From: Azolla caroliniana | Lineage: Eukaryota > Polypodiophyta | Assembly (NCBI GenBank): GCA_043228905.1 | Contig: JBHGNT010000002.1 | Span: 12,276,001 to 12,340,000, forward strand | Length of the DNA: 64,000 nucleotides | Reading direction: 5' to 3' | In this document: positions 1-11,377 of the stretch, piece after piece | Layout of the letters: each line of letters starts with the position of its first letter | Numbering within the stretch: the first letter of the stretch is position 1 | Notes under the pieces: generated by a model | What the model was told of the DNA's origin: nothing | Databases searched by the model: none | Seen by the model: only the letters and a program-made list of their open reading frames with translations | Program-made: the position numbers and the translations under genes

Positions 1-388
1 CAGTATGTTTTTCGTGGAAAACCCTAAATGGGAAAAACCACGGGAGTCCTCAAACTCCAACTCACACTATACACAGAGATATACAATGGTGAAGCTACAA
101 GGCAACAACCTTGAGCTCACTGTCTTCGCCACAGGCGGCGGCAATACGCAGAGGCAACGACCTCTTCGTCTCTCTCTCTCTCTCTCTCTCTCTCGGCTGC
201 TCTCTTCACTCTCTCTAAGTGAAGAACAAGAAAAAAATAAGCAACAACAGTAAAACTGTTTGCCCTAAGTCATATTTATACACATATGACTTTCGGGCTA
301 TTTACAAATATAGCCTCAAGGGCTCTTGGCAAAACATATTCACAAACATGTCCCCGCATCCGGATCTCTCTCCGGGTACATTCGTCAT
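1..388. repeat. Unassigned transposon-derived flank with CT microsatellite
   Basis: No convincing gene is visible. The first 50 bases carry a motif (GTGGAAAACCCTAAA, then a GGGAAAAACCA block) that recurs near 37636-37666, so it belongs to a dispersed repeat, probably an LTR element. A pure CT run lies at about 170-194. The one open frame through it is translated microsatellite and is not counted as a gene. Confidence 0.5.
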
Positions 389-545
389 CCGGCTCCGTAG
401 CCGGGGTATTCATCATCCGGCTCCGTAGCCGGGGTATTCATCATCCGGCTCCGTAGCCGGGGTCTTCGTCATCCGGCTCCGTAACCGGGGTTTTCAGCAT
501 CCGGCTCCGTAACCGGGGTCTTCAGCATCCGGCTCCGTAATAGCT
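389..545. repeat. 28-bp minisatellite with a hairpin in each unit
   Basis: Copies begin at 389, 417, 445, 473, 501 and 529, exactly 28 bases apart. Each starts CCGGCTCCGT. In the first four copies the unit contains CCGGCT-CCGT-AGCCGG, a 6-bp perfect stem with a 4-base loop. Later copies read AACCGG, which weakens the stem by one pair. The array directly abuts the broken 3' end of the inverted gag frame. Confidence 0.9.
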
Positions 546-1202
546 TCCGGGCTTGCCGTCATTCATCTCCGGACATCCCATCCGGAGGGACCGAAATCCC
601 AACAGGATATCGGCGGCGAGTAGGCGGAAATCTGCAGCATATGCGGAGGCTGGACGGTCACCTTGGCGTAATCGCCGGATTTTGTTGATTGCAGTCCTTA
701 TGCTGTCAGTATCTCCAAAACATGCTTTAAACTCACTTATGAATTCTTCAAAATTATTTAGTACTGGAGATTCCTTTTCTAGTAGCGGAGCGAACCATGC
801 TAATGCTGAGCCATTTAACAACGTGCCTACTAAACCCACTCGTGATGCATCGGTGGGATATCGGGACGGATGCATTTGAATAACTAACCGTACCTGGTTA
901 AGAAACCCTCTAAACTGCGATCGCGTTCCATCGAACTTCGTGGGAAGGCCAATCTTGGGTTCTTTATGAATCCCTTGTGCTCCGTGCCCTTGTTGTTGCA
1001 TTGCTACGATGGTTGCTTCGAGTTGTTGCACGCGTAACGCAAGTTCCCCATGCTGTTGTTGCGTTTGCTGCTTTTCTAAGGAAATTTGCTGAAGATCCCC
1101 CAACAAGCGTTGATTTTCTTGTTCCAAAGCATGAAACTTCTCTTTCAAGCATTGAAATTCCGAGAAAACGGATTGATACTCTTCAGCGCTAACGGTGGCC
1201 AT
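522..1202 (-). pseudogene. gag: Chromovirus-type Ty3/gypsy gag, 5' part only
   Basis: The frame starts at the ATG at 1200-1202 and encodes about 226 residues. Residues 1-70 are a glutamine-rich coiled coil. Then comes a Retrotrans_gag-type capsid domain: KFDGTRSQFRGFLNQV, the MHPSRYP segment, ALAWFAPLLE and FISEFKACFGD. Gag packages element RNA into cytoplasmic particles. It is cut off at about residue 200, where the 28-bp minisatellite begins, so the zinc knuckle and pol are missing. A sister copy in the opposite orientation starts at 43009 with nearly the same N-terminus (MATISSQEYQSVFSELQ), which confirms start and strand. It is a dead fragment. Confidence 0.85.
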
Positions 1203-1437
1203 GGGATGAAGGAAAAGGGAAATAAGAGACTAGTAGGAAAGGAGGGAGACAGAAGGAAGAGGGAGAGAAAAGACCAGACAGGCACCCCAAAATCGGTTCA
1301 AACTGTCAGGAACTCTATTAAGGCAGAGAAGGAATTAGTACTAAAAGAAGGATTAGTACTATTGTTGGGGAATAGTACTAAGACAGAGAAGGATTAGTAC
1401 TATGAGAGGTGTCGAACTTTTGAGAGAAGGAATGAGT

Positions 1438-1484
<47 letters not shown>

Positions 1485-1775
1485 ATGATGCGAAAGATAT
1501 ATGTATTATATGAAGGAAGATATACAACAGTAGTTAGAAGGCTTAAGACTGGCGTTGAACCGATTTGGTTCGAACTAATGCCTTGCGCCTCCTTTTATAG
1601 TGTCTTCAGGAATACTCCTGAAGTTTCTAGAATGTTCCAGAGAAATCTGGAATATACATCAATTTCCCAATAAAACCTAAATGAAAATAATGTCCTTCAA
1701 ATTACAATTCATAACCTAATGGTAAAGTCTCGACCCGTGTAACAAAAGGTTATGGGTTCGAGTCTAGTTATGACA
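1203..1775 (-). mobile_element. LTR and leader of the inverted chromovirus fragment
   Basis: This is non-coding DNA directly upstream of the gag ATG, read on the minus strand. It contains a TATA-like box (minus-strand CTATAAAAGG, plus 1591-1600), a GA/CT microsatellite at 1441-1481 and a pyrimidine-rich leader with repeated AGTACTA words. The same AGTACTA-rich leader precedes gag at 42880-43008 and recurs inverted at 61126-61270. The LTR edge is placed at 1775, where the minus strand reads TGTCATAACTAG, resembling the LTR start at 28688. The LTR/leader boundary is not resolved. Confidence 0.6.
1705..1775 (+). repeat. tRNA-like segment (SINE-head-like) inside the LTR
   Basis: The plus strand carries an A-box-like TAATGGTAAAGTC at about 1717-1729 and a B-box-like GGTTCGAGTCT at about 1756-1766, spaced as in a tRNA or a tRNA-derived SINE head. 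No closed acceptor stem is evident and it overlaps the start of the inverted chromovirus LTR, so it is not called a tRNA gene. It may be an old SINE fragment or a chance pol III-like motif in the LTR. Confidence 0.35.
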
Positions 1776-1795
1776 CCCTCCAAACCGGGGACAAA

Positions 1796-4700
1796 GGAGA
1801 AACGAGCAACAGTCACAAGGTGTACTGTTATTACTGCCGTAAGGAAGGCCACTATAGTAACCAATGCCCAAGCAAAACCAATGACAAGCAGCTGGAAGTC
1901 AACATGGTTACAGCCGAAATAACAGAAGTACAGCAGATCACAACCCGGTCAAAGGGAAAGACCGCCGAGTGGGAAGCCCAGGAGGCAATCAGAAAACAAG
2001 CGGCGCAATGGATCAAGGAGGCCAATGAACAGAATGCGACAGAAGTAAGAGACCAAAATATGCCAAAAGACGAAGAAATCATACAGCAAGGAGAAAACCC
2101 GACGTGGCAAGCGCTACAGGACTGTCAAATCGTGCTGCCGTTAGCACGGCTACTACAGTTGGTGCCACGGTTTACGGCAGACTTACAGGCATCCCTGAGC
2201 AAACCGAAGCCGACACCAGCACCGGCATTCTTCTCCAACCCGGAGGAAGGACCAGCGGTGGTCGATACAAGTAGCCCGGCGATCACGGCAATCGTGAAAG
2301 GAAAGGAAATTGCCGGAACGATTATTGACGGAGGCTCCGGGGTAAATGTCATCAGCCGACAGACATGCGATAACCTGGGCATCCGGGAATGGGAACCATA
2401 CCCCTTCTGGTTACGCATGGCGGATACCAGCTCAGTCCGACCGACCGGGCTTATCCGGGATTTGGAAGTAATGATCGGAGGCCACGTATTCCGGATATCG
2501 GCCGTGGTGCTGCAGCTGAATGTACAAGGCGCGTACCCCCTACTGCTAGGACGACCATGGCTGCGAACGGCGCATATCAAGCAGAACTGGCAAAAGAACA
2601 TGATCACATTCCGGCGAGGGAAAACAAAGGTACGAGTAACGACGCAACCACGGGTGATCGCCAGTAAGGAAGCAACTCCATTATATGCGGAAAGCATCAA
2701 CATGTTGGAGGGATTACCGGACGAGGAAGTCGAGCGGTACCTCGAGGAACACCCACGAATCGTCCCACTATTTGAGGTGGATATCACGGTGGCAGTAGAA
2801 CCGTACATTACGACACCGGATGAACCGGACCAAGCAGCGATCCGGGAACTGTGACAAGCGCAGGAATCCCTAGAGAGGGAAATGACGATATCCCAGAGGG
2901 TAAAAGCATCCCAACTAGAGGAGGTGGACCTCGGCACAACAGACAAGCCCCGACCGGTAAATGTCGCAAAGGAATTGCCGAAGGAAGAAAAGAAGGCAAT
3001 GGTAGCATTATTAACAGACTTCAAGGATGTGTTCGCGTGGTCGTACGAAGACATGCGAGGGCTGGACCCCCAACTCTATCAGCACCAAATTCACCTAAGT
3101 ACGGACGCGAAACCGATCGCTCAACGCAGGTACCGGATGAATCCGAATTATGCGGCGAAGGTGAAGGAGGAAATTGATAAGCTCCTCCGGGTCGGATTTA
3201 TCCGACCGGTCAAGCAGGCAACCTGGCTGAGTCCGATAGTGGTGGTCCCGAAAAAGAACGGCAAAATCCGGGTATGTGTGGACTACCGAAAACTAAATGC
3301 CGCAACAGTGACCGATGCGTTTCCACTACCATTTACGGACGGGGTGTTAGATGCGGTAGCCGGCCACGAAGTTTACAGCTTCCTGGATGGATTTAGCGGC
3401 TACAACCAAATACGAATGAACCCGGCCGACTAGGAGAAGACAGTGTTCGTGACGGAATGGGGAGTGTTCGTCGCGGTTGTGATGATGTTCGGACTAAAGA
3501 CGGCTCCAGCGACCTTTCAAAGGATAATAATGGAAATTTTCGGGGAATATATCCCCAGTTTTATGCAGGTCTTCCTTGACGATTTCGCGGTCTACAGCCG
3601 GCACGGAGAGCATCTCGATCACCTCCGGCTGTGCTTGGAGAAGTGCCGCGAGTACCAATTGAGCCTGAACCCGGCCAAGTGCATCTTTGGAGTGGCAAGC
3701 AGCAACTTACTAGGGCACGTGGTGAGTAAGGAAGGAATCGCGGTAGATCCGGATAAAGTCAAGGCGATTCTCAAGGCACCAGCACCAAATAACGCAAAGG
3801 CTTTAAGCCGGTTCCTGGGCCAAATAAGGTGGCATAGCCGGATGATACGGCACCTCGCAGACTTCGCTACACCATTACATACCGCCGTACACAGGGTACC
3901 CTTCCTATGGGCGGAGACGGAGGAGGAAGCCTACCAAGCGTTGAAGGTTATGTTGTCGCAAGCTCCGGTGGTGCAACCGCCGGATTGGAGTAAAAGCTTT
4001 CACGTCTTCGTCGACGCGTCGGACGTAGCAATCGGCAGCGTTCTGATGCAACTCACGGAGCCGAAATGGTACCGACCGGAGTACTATGCAAGCCGGAAAC
4101 TCTCAAAAGCAGAACGGAATTACTCTACGACAGAACGCGAGGCATTGGGAATGGTGTATAGTGTCACAAAGTACAGGCACTATCTGCCCGGAAGGAAGTT
4201 TTCCTTCCATGTCGACCATTCGGCACTACTCTACCTGGTCTCAAAGGCATCCCTGATGGGAAAAATGGCACGATGGACACTGTTGTTACAGGAATTTGAA
4301 TTCGACATTTTCCACCGACCCGGGGCGCAGCATGCGGTAGCGGACTACCTAAGCAGACTCGAATCCGGAGAAGCAGGGGACGGCGTCCAGGATGAGTTCC
4401 CCGACGCCGAGTTGTTCCGGATCACGACGAAACCGGCAACGGATGCAATGGTAGCCAATGAAGACACGTGGCTAACTGAGATGCATCAGTTCCTGAGCAC
4501 CGGAGTACCTCCGGAGAACATGGATTGCGATGAAAGGAAAAGGGTAGCAGTAAGAAGCAGACATTTCTGCTTGGTTGGAGACACCCTCTATCACAAGGGG
4601 GCAGATGGCATCTGGAGACGAGCAGTGCGGAGCGATGAGAGGGATTTAATCCTCAGGGAAGCCCACTGTGGAATTGCCGGCGGGCATTATGCCGGCGACG

Positions 4701-5886
4701 CAACCGCTCGGAAAATATGGCAGAGCGGACTATGGTGGCCCACCACCCTAAAAGATACCATGAAGTATAGCAGAGAATGCGATTTGTGTCAACGACTGGG
4801 CCAACCCACGGAGCAGGCCCGGATGCCACACCACCCGGTCTTGCCTTTGGAACCGTTTCAAAAGTGGGGTTTGGACTTTGTCGGTCCCTTCAAGCCACCG
4901 GCAACGCAAAGTTCCTGTTCGAGTGCATATGGTGCCGATATGGATGCCCGATCGAGCTTATAAGTGACCAAGGAGGACATTTTCTCGGGCAGGTAGTAGA
5001 AAGCCTGACGTCATTTTACGCGGTGGTACATAAAAGGAGTACTCCCTACTACCCTCAAGCCAATGGACTAGCGGAATCAACGAACAAAACTCTGCAGAAC
5101 ATCCTACGAAAAATTGTCAACGAGAACCGGACCGACTGGGATAGGAAATTGCAAAGCGCGCTATGGGCGTACCGAACAACGTACAAAACCAGCATCCGGA
5201 CAACCCCGTTCCGACTAGCATTCGGTTTAGAAGCGGTCATGCCGGTAGAGTTCCAGATCCCCAGCTTACGGATCCAGGTAAAGGAGCGCTTAAGTGAGAA
5301 GGAGTCCGAACGAATCCGGCTGGCGACGTTGTTGGAATTAGAAGAAAACCGAATAGCCAGCTTACTACAACTCGAACTGGAGCAAAGGAGGAGAAAAGCT
5401 TTCGTGGACCGACACCGACGTAGCAACGAAAAGGAGTTCGAAGTCGGGAAACCAGTGCTACTATTCCAGACACGGATGGGGAACATGCCGGGAAAGTTGC
5501 AGTTTCGGTGGACCGGACTGTTCTGGATCACCAAGGAGTACAATGGGTCGTATCAGCTCGGCACGTTATCTGGAGATGTCATCGGTAAGTGGGCAAATGG
5601 GTTTCGGCTAAAGCCGTATAAGGGAAATATGCCAGCCAACCCGTTCAAGCAAAACCCGGAAATCCGGCAAGATGAGGAACCGACACCGACAGACACTGCT
5701 GAAGATATTCGGACCGAGGAAGAACCGACACCGATACTGACAAAGACTATCCCGGAAAACCGACAGAAGGATCCGGTATCAACGCAACCGACCCGAACAA
5801 ATCAGGGGGGACCAGAAGATGATGTGGTCCATACAAAAAAAAAAAAAAAAAAAAAAAGACGTGGGCAAAATCGACGCGAATCATAG
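1796..5886 (+). pseudogene. pol: Tat-like gag end and Pol polyprotein (PR-RT-RNaseH-IN), copy 1
   Basis: It opens with a CCHC knuckle (CYYCRKEGHYSNQC, about 1823-1864). The protease follows with IIDGGSGVNVIS near 2320-2355. RT shows RVCVDYRKLN, FLDGFSGYNQI and the catalytic FLDD (about 3575-3587). RNase H starts around VFVDASDVAIGS. Integrase shows an HHCC-type zinc region and DFVGPFK. One frame runs throughout but is broken by TGA at 2852-2854 and TAG at 3431-3433. Near 4911 a deletion of about 94 bases relative to copy 2 shifts the frame and removes the integrase segment with the first catalytic aspartate; the rest (SDQGGHF onward) continues in the other frame to 5886. A run of about 24 A lies near 5835. 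The enzyme is certainly inactive. Confidence 0.9.
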
Positions 5887-6031
5887 TAGTGATGGGGAGA
5901 TCACAAGAGGTGGGAGCGCCACCATGCAACGAAGAGGCGCCATGCATTAAAGAAGGACGTGCGCGTACTTGCTATTTAAAGCATGGAACGTGGGCACTCA
6001 CACGCGGCAAACAAGAAAGGACATACTAATT

Positions 6032-9000
6032 ATGGCGGGAGAAGAACATGCGCGGGAAACGAAAAAGGGCGGCTCGAGGCAAGAACCACTATATAAGACA
6101 CAGGCCTGCGAAGGACTTAATTTTTATGAATTTTCCTACACACAGGCGCAGAAGCACAGAAGAGCGATCCGACGCACAGCGCACACACAGCCCGATCCCG
6201 AACAACAGACAGCAGAAGAAGAATTCGAAACAATGGTACTGTCGGAGGAGGCACGCCAATGGATGAGGGAGAACGGGTTAAAAGGATTGCTGCGGATCGC
6301 CGACGCTCCACCACACGCAGAACCAGAGCAGGCGGCAGCATCGATTGATTTATCAGAAATCACGGAAGGAGCGGTGCAGGCGCTCACGGGGATAAAAGCA
6401 GGAGGACTTCAAACAATCGAAAACCCTTCAAGTGAAATCCTGTTCGAATATTTCGGTGAGTATTCTATCAGCAGCAAGGCGTACCGAACACAGGGCAGAG
6501 AGAACCTGCTATTCGGAGAAGTGGCCCGCGCCATGATGGAATACGGATTCGTGAATCCTCGTCCCCCGGCCATAGCCAGGTACCGGGCAGCGTTCTTAAT
6601 TGCAGCGTACGAAGGATTACAAGTAGACTGGCTCCATTTCATAACCGAAGGATTGAAGGAGGCCATCAAGAACCTGGTGGAAGGAAAACAGCCATGGGCC
6701 GGGATAGCACAATGGCTAACGGTGTTAGTCCCACCGGTACTCCCCATCACACAAAAGAAAAGAGGTCGGCAGGAGACGACGCCGAAAAAGGTCACAAAGC
6801 GCCGACAAATCCTGGAGAAACACACCCCCGGATGGACCCAGCAAGAAGCAGAACAGCGGGGGGAAGGACCATCCCGACAGCAACAGGAACCGGCAACAAA
6901 GGCAAAACCAGCAGGAAAAGGCAAAGGGAAATCGGCCGAGGAGGAACCGGTAGCGCTCAAACCAATCCATATAACGCTGCGACGGCCGGAACCGGAACCA
7001 GAGGTCTTTATACAAAAGGTCCGTCTGGTAGCCGCACCGGAGGAGGAAGCTGAAACAGAAGACTCATCCGAACCACTGGTAAGACTCCCAGCAAGACAAG
7101 GTCGGGAGAGACGGGCGAAAGGACCGGCTCCACCAATTGACAAAACTCAGCAGAGGGCACAAGGACCACCTCCAGTAGCCGAGGCGGAAGTAGTACCGGA
7201 ACCCGTACCGAGGGAAGCAGCACCGACACCGGTTGTGCCGGACTTCAGAGAGCCGGTCATCCCAGAGAAGAAGAATGAACAAGCGCCGGAGCCAGAGAAA
7301 AGGCCGGAAAAACAGCCTGAGTTAAGTGAGCAAGGCCACCCCGACACAGGAAGCACAAAGCCACAATGGCTGAGATGGCTTTCGGAGCAGTTATCGGGAG
7401 TAGCGGACCAGTTAGAGGAAGAAGAAACGTGTAGGCAACAGCTAACGCATACAACAACTCAGGAGTTGGTCGCGCTCCGAACACAGATCGAGGAAATGCA
7501 AGGGGAGCTGTTGCAGGCAAGGGAAGGAATTCAACAAGCACAAGTTGTCACCGAGCCAGTCGGGACAACAAGGAAGCAACCAGAACCAGAACCAGAACCG
7601 GTAGCCTTGCAAACCGGCCCTGAGACCGAAAAAATAATAGAAACCTTACGAGAGGAGTTAAAAGCTTAGGAGGCATTAAGGGAAAGAGAAAGGGAGCAGC
7701 GGAAAGTGGTGGAGGATGACAGACGAAAAATGGAAGAAGGCCTCCGGAAAGGCCGAGCCACTAATGACCGACTGCAAGAAGAAAAAGAGAAGCTGCAAAA
7801 GGAGAAGGACCGACTGCGTCGACATGCCGAGCAGGAGATAGAACGACTGCAGGAAGAACTCCGACAACAGAAGGACCGGGACGACCGGTTAAGAGCTCAG
7901 GCAAACCGACGCCTGAAGCAGAAGACGGAGGACTTCGACCGTCTCTACCGAGATCACAAGCAGGCCGAGTCGGACAACAAGAAACGGGCAGCAGACTACG
8001 ACCGGCAAATAGAGAAGCTGAAAGAACAGCTCAAAGAGACCCGATTAGACCTAGCTAAGGCAATGGATGAGGTCAGTGCCAAAAAGGAAGCATTGTCGGC
8101 GGAAATAGCCCAAGCGACGGAAAGAAGGAAGGAATTAGAGGCGCTAAGGCGGGAAAAGCTGGATCTGACCAAGATCAGGAATGAAGAAAAGGAAAGATCG
8201 ACCTTCACGATCAGCAAACTGCAAAGTACCTATGAAAAGCAGAAAGCGGATTACGAGGCCCAGGCTCAGATAATGGCCGACATTATAAAACGGGCAAGGA
8301 AGGAAAAGCAAGAAGCTTATGCGCATGCTAAGGCGGGGGTTGACCGGATCAAGCTCATCATGTCAGGTTGGAGTACCCGAGCTCAGGCAAGCATCAACGA
8401 AAGTACGGAAAAGCTATGGAAGGAGTGGTCACAACAGGCAGCCGAGTTGTAGACACTCCGAGCGGATGCCGAGAATCGGAGGAAGACCGGTGACAAGTTC
8501 TACAAGATGGATGAAGAAAGTATCGTCGCCATTCGGGAAGAATTGTCGGAGGATTTCTACGCTTTAGCGGAAGAACATCTCAAAGAAATCCGAGGGTTGG
8601 TAGAGAGGTTGGATGACGGGCAGCTCGCAACTCAGTTGGAGTTAGAGAAATACGAGCAGGACCGGTTACGACAGGAAGCCAAGGGAAGAACGACGCCAAT
8701 CACTATAAGTGAGGGAGAGCGACCGGCTGAAGTTGAACCAACCGACACCGAACAACCCCGACGAGGAATACCCGAAGAAGAACTTCCGTTCGAAGGAGAA
8801 GAAGAAGAGCAGGAGCAGACCGATGCCGGAGAAGAAGAAGAGCTGAGACCGGAAGACACCAGAGCAGAGGAAGAAGGCGTACCGAGCCGACCAGTCGAGA
8901 CCGGAGAAAGCGACACTGGTAACAGAACAGAGCCTGGAACAGAGGGAGAACAGGAAGAACCCGGACGAAGCGATGAGGAAGCACCGGCACCACAGAATCA

Positions 9001-9145
9001 AGCAGAGCCGGAGCAGCAAATTTTTACGGAACAGCCAACCCAACCGGAGGTCGGAGACCAGGCAGGCAAGGAACAGGAATTGGAGGAAGAAGCACCACTT
9101 GACACCATCGAGCAGAGTGTGCTCGATATTTTGGAGGAAGAATGA
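6032..9145 (+). pseudogene. Third ORF of the Tat-like element: helical N-domain plus long coiled coil
   Basis: One sense frame of about 1,037 codons lies between integrase and the 3' LTR, broken only by TAG at 7667-7669 and 8450-8452. In-frame ATGs are at 6032 and 6233; copy 2 aligns from about 6233. Parts: (1) about 6233-6800, a helical, possibly globular domain with GRENLLFGEVARAMMEYG and AAYEGLQVDW; (2) 6800-7650, Pro/Glu/Lys-rich linker; (3) about 7670-8450, strongly charged heptad-like coiled coil; (4) acidic tail ending TIEQSVLDILEEE. No signal peptide or membrane segment is visible, so it does not look like an envelope protein. The same domains occur in copy 2 (56366-59811). Function unknown; a structural or DNA/RNA-binding accessory protein is a guess. 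Confidence 0.75.
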
Positions 9146-9195
9146 GGCCGGGAGTGGATTCGAAGTGCAAGGCACTTTCCCACGGGCATGCCATG

Positions 9196-9574
9196 TGTTG
9201 GCCGGTCAGAAGAGCAAGGACAAGTGGGAAGGCGGAGTCGGATCGGATAATAGGAAGTAAATAATAGTAGAATTATTATTCGGAGGGACGGATCCGGTAC
9301 AGTTGTACCGATCCGGATCCAGACCGATTCGGATGTCGGTTGCCTAAGCGCATCGATTGTAACCTTGCCGGATGCCTATAAAAGGATCCGATGATTTGTA
9401 AAAGGTTTAGACGGAAGTAATACAAAAGTAATTATTGCGTGTTTATCTGTATCTTTGTATTGTTTACCGTCTGTGCTTAATTGTAATCATCTTACGCGTG
9501 TAACCTAGCATCCAATCCCTACCACCCCTTTGGAGAAGTGTCGGATAGACACCTGTGTTGAGGCTAGTCCGGCC
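9196..9574 (+). mobile_element. 3' LTR of Tat-like copy 1
   Basis: The start TGTTGGCCGG follows CCCACGGGCATGCCATG, the same context that precedes the 3' LTR of copy 2 at 59851. Inside are a TATA box CCTATAAAAGG (9375-9385), the shared word TTCTGTGCTTAAT-like block, and CACCCCTTTGG near the end, all matched in order by the copy 2 LTRs. The right edge is set where integrase coding of the next element begins and could be off by some bases. Confidence 0.7.
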
Positions 9575-10708
9575 AAGCAGACAACATAAAGCCACAAGAC
9601 TTTCACATCCCTTGGAAATTCCCAACAATATGTGGGAAAGTATATCCATGGATTTTATTGTTAGCCTTCCTCGCACCCAAAAAGACCATGAAGCCATTTG
9701 GGTTGTGGTTGATCGACTAACTAAAATGGCCAGATTTATTGCTACTAAAACCAGGGTAACAACTCTTGAATTGGCTTACCAATTCGTTGACGAGTTATTT
9801 CGTTTTTATGGGTTACCGATGGATATCATGAGTGATTGAGATCCAAAGTTTACTAGCGACTTTTGGACGCAAGTCTTTAAGAAGTTAGAAACTAAATTGA
9901 GCATGAGCTCCACGGATCATCCTCAATCCGATGGATAGACAAAACGAGTAAATCAAATTATTGAGGACATACTTTGTGCATGTGTTGGTATAAAACCAAC
10001 AAAATGGGAACGTTATCTCCCAATTTTGGAGTTTTCTTATAACAGCTCCAAGCATACATCGACGGGATATAGTCCTTTTATGTTGATGTATGGTTTTCAG
10101 GCATGAGCCCTGATTGATGTTAATATACATCATGATGAGTTGTGAAGTACACAAAACTTTCTTCGGGATATGCAAGATATGTTGCATATTGCATGAGAGA
10201 ATATAAAAATAATAGAGCGTGTTTTTATGCCGATCATAATAGGCAACCTCGTGTATACAACCCTGGACAAAAGGTATTTTTAAATGTACCTCACAATTCT
10301 AAGACATTGTCTACGGGTAAGTGTGCTATGTTAGCCCCACGGTTTTGTGGAACTTTTACAGTCCTCAAACCCATCGGTTCATCATCCAATTGTCTCAGTC
10401 TTCTTAATGGCGTTGAAATCCATTCATTTTTTCATGTAAGTTGTCTAGAAGAACTTCTAGGTTCTCGCGACAATACAGTTACAACTAAAACTCTGGTTAC
10501 TTCAAAAGAATTATCTTCCAAACCACATGTACCAGAAATAATTTTCGATGTTAAAAAAAAAATTGTGTTCTAAAATAATCCGAGAATTCAAAATTAAATG
10601 GATGGATAAATCTATCAAAGATGCCGCATGGGAATACGAAAATACTCTTAGAACTAACTTCCCTAACTTTCCATTGCAAGAGTGCAATGTTTTAAAGAGG
10701 GGGGAGTA
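9575..10708 (+). pseudogene. pol: Chromovirus 2: integrase core and degenerate chromodomain
   Basis: Integrase core motifs are clear: WESISMDFIVSLP, WVVVDRLTKMARF and YGLPMDIMSD, then the region around HPQSDG where glutamine is replaced by TAG. The frame shifts between about 10080 and 10145. The C-terminal part gives PGQKVFLNVPH and GTFTVLKPIG, typical of the integrase tail. After 10550 a frame change is followed by IKWMDKSIKDAAWE and NFPNFPL, which match the second half of a chromodomain. CGA to TGA and CAG to TAG changes supply most stops. A purine tract, AAAGAGGGGGGAG, follows at about 10693-10705. It is a 5'-truncated, dead copy of a family different from the element at 18961-29110. Confidence 0.8.
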
Positions 10709-11290
10709 TGTTATGGTCATGACCATAAAATATCCCATGGTGAGAATTTACCGTCGTATTCTATACACGTCCACGATAAAGTGTGAGGGTTAAACGAGAG
10801 TGTAAAGAAGACCTTTTGGTGGTGGGACCCTGGACTGTTTAAGTGTTGGTCCCGGGGCACCTATCCTGGCGCATTCTTGCTTGCTTGCTTGCTTGCTTGC
10901 TGAACCCGGGTTGGCGTTAGCTAACCGCCTACCAAACTTGACCTGCTTTCATCTTGGGGCCTGACCCGCTTTATTCCTCGTCGTTGAGGGCGTGCTTGCT
11001 TGCTTGTTGGGGCACTCGACCACAATAAAGGGAGAGAAGCTTTCACGACTTCCCACGGTGTGGCCATTACTCTCAAAGGGTAAGCTGGTTTCACCGTTAT
11101 GAGCCAGTTATTGAAAAAGCGTTCGCACGCTTGTGGGGTGAAAGGCCAGAGGAGGACTCCTTTTCCCTCTTCTTGTGGTCCTTCGGACTTCAACAAAGGA
11201 ACGGCGGAGTCGTAGCTCTTTGATTCACCCCTAACCACGAGTCATCCCCGTATTTTGCCACATACGTGAGTTCAGTCCTCCAAGGCCTCT
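10709..11290 (+). mobile_element. Probable 3' LTR of chromovirus 2 (right end unresolved)
   Basis: TGTTATGGTCATGACCATAA follows the purine tract, the expected LTR start. The stretch is non-coding and holds a (TTGC)n microsatellite at about 10876-10902. I could not find the terminal CA or a following primer site, so 11290 is only where gene-like sequence soon begins. A single copy of the LTR is in the window, so its edges cannot be set by comparison. Confidence 0.5.
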
Positions 11291-11377
11291 GTGGAGAGCT
11301 CAATTCAACTTGCTCGTGGCTAGATCAATCGGTTTCGGGTCAAATAGATTACTTTTAATCCTCGGGATTGAGACTGC

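Larger units (their letters stand above)
1776..9574 (+). mobile_element. Tat-like Ty3/gypsy retrotransposon, copy 1, 5'-truncated
   Basis: The order is gag zinc knuckle, protease, RT, RNase H, integrase, a third long ORF and a 3' LTR. It lacks a 5' LTR and most of gag. The protease motif (IIDGGSG) and the FLDD form of the RT active site fit the non-chromovirus Tat/Athila side of Ty3/gypsy; this lineage call is from memory of motifs, not from a tree. A second, diverged copy lies at 46406-60316. The left edge meets the inverted chromovirus LTR. The right edge meets the next element's integrase. Confidence 0.85.

Noticed and set aside
1705-1775. A functional tRNA gene
   Set aside because: No acceptor stem or clear anticodon arm can be folded from the visible sequence.
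5830-5862. Poly-A run as the tail of a processed pseudogene or LINE
   Set aside because: It lies inside the pol C-terminal frame and no foreign sequence precedes it.
6409-7541. Minus-strand frames opposite the third ORF, considered as antisense ORFs like those of Retand/Ogre
   Set aside because: No conserved motif; composition mirrors the sense Pro/Glu codons and copy 2 does not keep them.
8632-9175. Minus-strand Ser/Leu/Phe-rich frames that look like membrane proteins
   Set aside because: They are antisense shadows of the acidic Glu-rich tail of the third ORF.
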